From positions 222,806,085-222,870,084 of the forward strand of contig NC_134400.1 in NCBI RefSeq assembly GCF_050003625.1: DNA of 64,000 nucleotides, given 5' to 3'. Below the pieces are notes generated by a model, which searched no databases, was not told the DNA's origin, and saw nothing but the letters and a program-made list of their open reading frames with translations. Positions 59,347 through 64,000 of this stretch are shown one piece after another (position 1 is the stretch's first letter; the number at the start of each line of letters is the position of its first letter). A program made the translations under genes and the position numbers. This stretch comes from Haematobia irritans. Its lineage: Eukaryota; Arthropoda; Insecta; Diptera; Muscidae.

Positions 59347-62300
59347 AACAAGTAAGTAAAGTCTAAAGTCGGGCGGAGCCGACTATTTTATACCCTTCAG
59401 CACTATACAGACAAACATTTGTGTTACCATCTCAATTACTTCAAATTTGCTGGGAGCAATATAAAGGTTTGCATTTCCAAATACAAATACTTTTAATGGA
59501 GACAATTTTTTGTACTTCTACAAAAACTCTAGAATTAAAATTTAAATCGGCTAACACCATGGGATGAAACACAATGTTAGTAAAAAACAAGTAAGGAAAG
59601 TCTAAAGTCGGGCGGGGCCGACTATATTATACCCTGCACCACTTTGTAGATCAAAATTTTCGATACCATATCACATCCGTCAAATGTGTTGGGGGCGATC
59701 CATAAAGGTTTGTCCCAAATACATACATTTAAATATCATCGATCTGGACAGAATTTCATAGACTTCTACAAAATCTATATACTCAAAATTTAAGTCGGCT
59801 AATGCACTAGGGTGGAACACCATGTTAGTAAAAAAATATGGGAAACGTTTAAATCTGAAGCAATTTTAAGGAAACTTCGAAAAAGTTTATTTATGATTTT
59901 TTCGCTCGACATATATGTGTTAAAAGGTTAGGAAAATTAGAGTCATTTGTACAACTTTTCGACTAAACAGTGGCGATTTTACAAGGAAAATGTTGGTATT
60001 TTGACCATTTTTGTCGAAATCAGAAAAACATATATATGGGAGCTATATCTAAATCTGAACCGATTTCAACCAAATTTGGCACGCATAGCAACAATGCTAA
60101 TTCTACTCCCTGTGCAAAATTTCAACTAAATCGGAGTAAAAAATTGGCCTCTGTGGTCATATGAGTGTAAATCGGGCGAAAGCTATATATGGGAGCTATA
60201 TATAAATCTGAACCGATTTCAACCAAATTGAGCACGCATAGTAACAATGCTAAATCTACTCCCTGTGCGAAATTTCAACTAACTCGGAGTAAAAAATTGG
60301 CCTCTGTGGTCATTTGAGTGTAAATCGGGCGAAAGCTATATATGGGAGCTATATCTAAATCTGAACCGATTTGGCTGATATTTTGCAAGTTTTTCGAGAC
60401 TCATAAAATATTCGGATGTACGGAATTTGAGGAAGATCGGTTGATATACACGCCAATTATGACCAGATCGGTGAAAAATATATATGGCAGCTATATCTAA
60501 ATCTGAACCGATTTTTTCCAAAATCAATAGGGATCGTCTTTGAGCCGAAACAGGACCCTATACCAAATTTTAGGACAATCGGACTAAAACTGCGAGCTGT
60601 ACTTTGCACACAAAAATACATCAACAGACAGACAGACGGACAGACGGACAGACAGACAGACAGACGGACATCGCTAAATCGACTCAGAATTTAATTCTAA
60701 GCCGATCCGTACACTAAAAGGTTGGTCTATGATTACTCCTTCTTGGCGTTACATACAAATGCACAAACTTATTATACCCTGTACCACAGTAGTGGTGAAG
60801 GGTATAAATATGGGAAACATTTAAATCTGAAGCAATTTTAAGGAAACTTCGCAAAAGTTTATTTATGATTTATCGCTCGATATATATGTATTAGAAGTTT
60901 AGGAAAATTAGAGTCATTTTGACAACTTTTCGACTAAGCAGTGGCGATTTAACAAGGAAAATGTTGGTATTTTGACCATTTTTGTCGAAATCAGAAAAAC
61001 ATATATATGGGAGCTATATCTAAATCTGAACCGATTTCAATCAAATTTGGCACACATGACTATATTACTAATTGTACTCCTAGTGCAAAATTTTAACCAA
61101 ATTGGGCCAAAACTCTGGCTTCTGGGGCTATATAAGTCCATATCGGGCGACAAATATGTATGGAAGCTATATCTAAATCTGAACCGATTTCAATCAAATT
61201 TGGCACGCATAGCTACAACGCTAAATCTACTCCCTGTGCATAATTTCAACCAAATTGGGCCAAAACTCTGGCTTTTAGGACCATATTAGTCCATATCGGG
61301 CGAAAGATATATATGGGAGCTATATCTAAATCTGATCCGATTTCAGTCACACATCATCAGGCACACTTGACTATACTACTAATTGCACTCCTAGTGCAAA
61401 TTTTCAACCAAATTCGGCCAAAAATCTGGCTTCTGGGGCCATATAAGTCCATATCGGGCGAAAGATATATATGGGAGCTATATCTAAATCTGAACCTATT
61501 TCAATCAAATTTTGCACACTTGACTATACGACTAAGTGTTATGTTTGTACAAAATTTCAAGCAAATCAGTATAAAACTCTGGCTGCTGGGTCCATATTAG
61601 TGCATATCGGGCGAAAGATATATATGGGAGCTATATCTGAATCTGAACCGATTTCTTCCAAAATCAATAGGGTTCTATTCTGACCCAAATTAGGAACATG
61701 CGCCCAATTTGAAGGTGATTGGACTTAAATTGCCACCTAGACTTTGATCACAAAAATGTGTTCACAGACAGACGGACGGACGGACAGGCGGACATGGTTA
61801 TATCGACTCAGGGACCCACCCTGAGCATTATTGCCAAAGACACCATGTGTCTATCTCGTCTCCTTCTGAGTGTTACAAACATATGCACTAATTTATAATA
61901 CCCTATTCCACAGTGTGGCACAGGGATAAAGATATGGGAAATATGAAATGAGAGAAATTTTAAGGCAATTGTAAAAAAGAGCATTTATGATTTATCAGGA
62001 GATATATATGTATTCGAGATATAGGACAATTTTAGTAATATTTACATTTTTTGCTACTCATCAGTGGCGATTTTACAAGGATATTTGTTAGATTTCGCCA
62101 AGATATGCGGTCAAGTGTGGGTTGTGATATATTATTTGGTCAAGTCGGGCGACTTGGAGGCTTATTTAAAACTCAACCGTTCTGTGGAAATTCTGGCATT
62201 ACAGTGTGTAGGATATGAGATATGGGGAAATCATCACAGAATTTTGTGTAAAGTGTGGGAATTTTGGCCATATTTGTATAAACCGGAAAAACAAATATGT

Positions 62301-62703
62301 GGAGGCTTTATCTAAATCTGAATCAAATTAGATCAAACTTGACACACTTAAATATCATATTAAATATATTCTCTGTGGAAACTATCCAGTCAATTGGGCG
62401 AAAATCCCATTGAAAATTGGTCTAAAATATGAAACAGTTCACCATATTTCCCCAACTCTGGTGTACCTATATATGGGAGATATATATAATCTGAACCGAT
62501 TTTGACTAAATTTGACATGCAAAGTTAGAATAATAATTCTGCAAATTTTCACGTAAATGGGAGTATAACTTTGGCCCCCGTGGGCATATAAGTGTAAATC
62601 GGGCGAAATATATATATGGGAGATATATCTAAATCTGAACCGATTTCAATCAAATTTGGCACACTTACCGATACTATTAAACGTACTCCGTGTGCAAAAT
62701 TAT
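59347..62703 (+). mobile_element. Family Y element copy 4, split by another Y element
   Basis: The left piece is 59347-59585 (AACAAGTAAGTAAAGTCTAA ... ACACAATGTTAGTAAAA). The right piece is 61931-62703 (ATATGGGAAATATGAAATGA ...). The two pieces are contiguous in copy 2 (30836-30860). The 3' end is truncated near 62703. Confidence 0.75.
59586..61930 (+). mobile_element. Family Y dimeric element nested in copy 4
   Basis: Starts AACAAGTAAGGAAAGTCTAA. Units follow at 60038, 60191 and 60344 (exactly 153 bp apart), then a CAGACGGACAG tract, GTGGTGAAGGGTATAAATAT at ~60785-60800 followed by more units, a second GACGGACGG tract, and an end at CAGTGTGGCACAGGGATAAA. The internal junction is the same as in copy 1. 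Confidence 0.75.
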
Positions 62704-62889
62704 ATAAATATAGTTGAAATCTCGGGTAAACCACACTATGCCCAAGATATAAATCATTTGCAGCAAATATACCACCACTAAATCTATATATGTGGACCCA
62801 GCTGTCCGCCCGTTCATATGTCCGAACACTTTCTGTTTGGTCGCCAGATGAAGGTCAAACTATTTATCGCATCTAAAATGCATCTAGAG

Positions 62890-63692
62890 TAGTAATGATC
62901 ACCTCAAACAAAATTTTACTTTTGGACGGGGAACATGTAACATGTTTGTCGCAACCATGTTATTTTGTGGAAATTATGAATTTTACGATTGTGCAACGGT
63001 TTCCGAAAAATCAGCTGATTTTAGACATCCTTCACGAAATTCGTTTTGGAGTGAACTACGACCTCGGTTGAATTCATCATATCATTAATAAAACTGGACA
63101 TGGATGCACTGCAAATGAGTTACTCCACGTCGAAAGTTGTAAAAAATTATCATACGAAAATGTTCACTTAACTCCATTTTTTTGGGCCAGAACTTTTAAG
63201 TCACTTTTAACAACGCAAAGAGCGTTCGTACACGGACGAAAAAGACTGTTTTTCATATGTTTGGGTGTAAAAATTATATGTTTGAATCTAAATTTTTTTG
63301 TGCAAGCATATAATGTTCATAAGCTAGCATAACATGTTTGGGACATATATATTAATATGTTAGAACATATTATGTTTGGGACATAAAATGTTTGTAAATA
63401 AAATATGCTTAGTTGCAAACGTATATTAATTTGGAAATAGTCTATAAACATATATGTGTTTAGAAAGAGAGACCTAGAGAGTATGCTGCAAGTAAAATAA
63501 TGGAAGTAACCAATTGGCGCCTTAAAAATATATCCACACAAAGAACATACCAGTGTATGCCCTATGGTGAAACATAATATGTATTAACAATACAAACAAT
63601 ATTTTGTTTGCACCAATCCAGAAAATATATATGCTTGAAGCAAAATGTGTTTGGGGTATATGTTAGAAAAGCGATTTTTTGAGGGTGTATGT
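62890..63692. repeat. AT-rich repeat related to 35338-35877 and to the 1.25-kb elements
   Basis: Begins TAATGATCACCTCAAACAAA, GGGGAACATGTAACATGTTT. A mariner fragment intervenes, then ATATGTTTG-rich sequence ends GTTAGAAAAGCGATTTTTTG, AGGGTGTA, the inverted end of the 1.25-kb element. Confidence 0.5.
63010..63200 (-). pseudogene. Fragment of the same mariner type as 15091-16015
   Basis: The stretches CTTCACGAAATTCGT.TTGGAGTGAACTACG and CCACGTCGAAAGTTGTAAAA match 15541-15575 and 15959-15985. Only the 5' part of the transposase is present. It lies inside an AT-rich repeat (62890-63692). Confidence 0.55.
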
Positions 63693-63836
63693 CGAAACGT
63701 TCTGAGTACGTCTAACCTCAAAAATGTAAAGCTTTAGAACAGAGCTTGGCAGATTGCAATACTACAGTTCGCCGATTCCGAAATATAAAACGCAACCCCC
63801 ATACACTATCATCCAAAATGTAAAGCTCTATAAAGA

Positions 63837-64000
63837 AACAAGTGTATACGGCCGTAAGTTCGGCCAGGCCGAATCTTATGTACCCTCCACCATGGATTGC
63901 GTAGAAACTTCTACGAAAGACTGTCATCCACAATCGAATTACTCGGGTTGTGGTATCTTAAAACTTCTTAACATCGTTTTTTAAATTGTGAGTTAGTCCA
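63837..64000 (-). mobile_element. mini-me-like repeat element (family X), copy 6, cut by window edge
   Basis: AACAAGTGTATACGGCCGTA followed by the conserved terminal block (CCCTCCACCATGGATTGCGT). It continues past the right edge. Confidence 0.8.

Overview
The window is insect nuclear DNA, most likely from a muscid fly. One mariner element is nearly a Himar1 copy; Himar1 was first described from the horn fly Haematobia irritans. The rest is a dense mosaic of Tc1/mariner, hAT-like, TTAA-type, Penelope-like, tRNA-derived SINE and mini-me/Helentron-like repeats, with very long introns, as expected of calyptrate Diptera. Haematobia, Stomoxys or a close relative is an inference from the Himar1-like copy.

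The only confident host gene is on the minus strand. Five exons of a Na-K-Cl cotransporter (SLC12 family, closest to Drosophila Ncc69 from memory) lie at 58695-58201, 49153-49043, 48780-48561, 18225-18128 and 18036-17807. All splice phases agree. They encode the last membrane segments and most of the cytoplasmic C-terminal domain. Earlier exons lie to the right of the window and the final exons were not found, so they probably lie to the left. Two introns are tiny (262 and 91 bp) and two are huge (about 9 kb and 30.3 kb) and packed with transposons.

Layout: 1-4.3 kb has a dead mariner broken by an 83-bp TTAA element and cut by a mini-me-like element with an expanded (TA)63. 4.3-9.5 kb has a 2.3-kb foldback element and a 153-bp-period repeat element flanked by 330-bp direct repeats. 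9.7-13.8 kb has another 153-bp-period element and a DD37E Tc1/mariner element. 15-17.7 kb has a decayed mariner and an unidentified 187-codon plus-strand ORF broken by a MITE. 19.7-25.3 kb has two long mini-me-like elements and SINE copies. 27-37 kb has a TTAA MITE, SINEs, a hAT-like MITE and two copies of an element with two opposed tRNA-like modules. 38-41 kb has a rosa-like relic and a Penelope-like relic with a mini-me-like insertion. 44-48 kb has a TTAA element and a CCCAGC MITE split by a repeat element. 49-57 kb has a TIR element, a Himar1-like mariner, a second DD37E element, a DD41D rosa-like transposase ORF and a Harbinger-like fragment. 59-64 kb has nested 153-bp-period elements.

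No RNA gene, CRISPR array or bacterial-type operon is supported. The most useful observations are the nested insertions whose empty sites or reading frames can be reconstructed from the window, the 153-bp period shared by three repeat families, and the twin-tRNA-like transposon. Nothing here can be claimed as an undescribed system.
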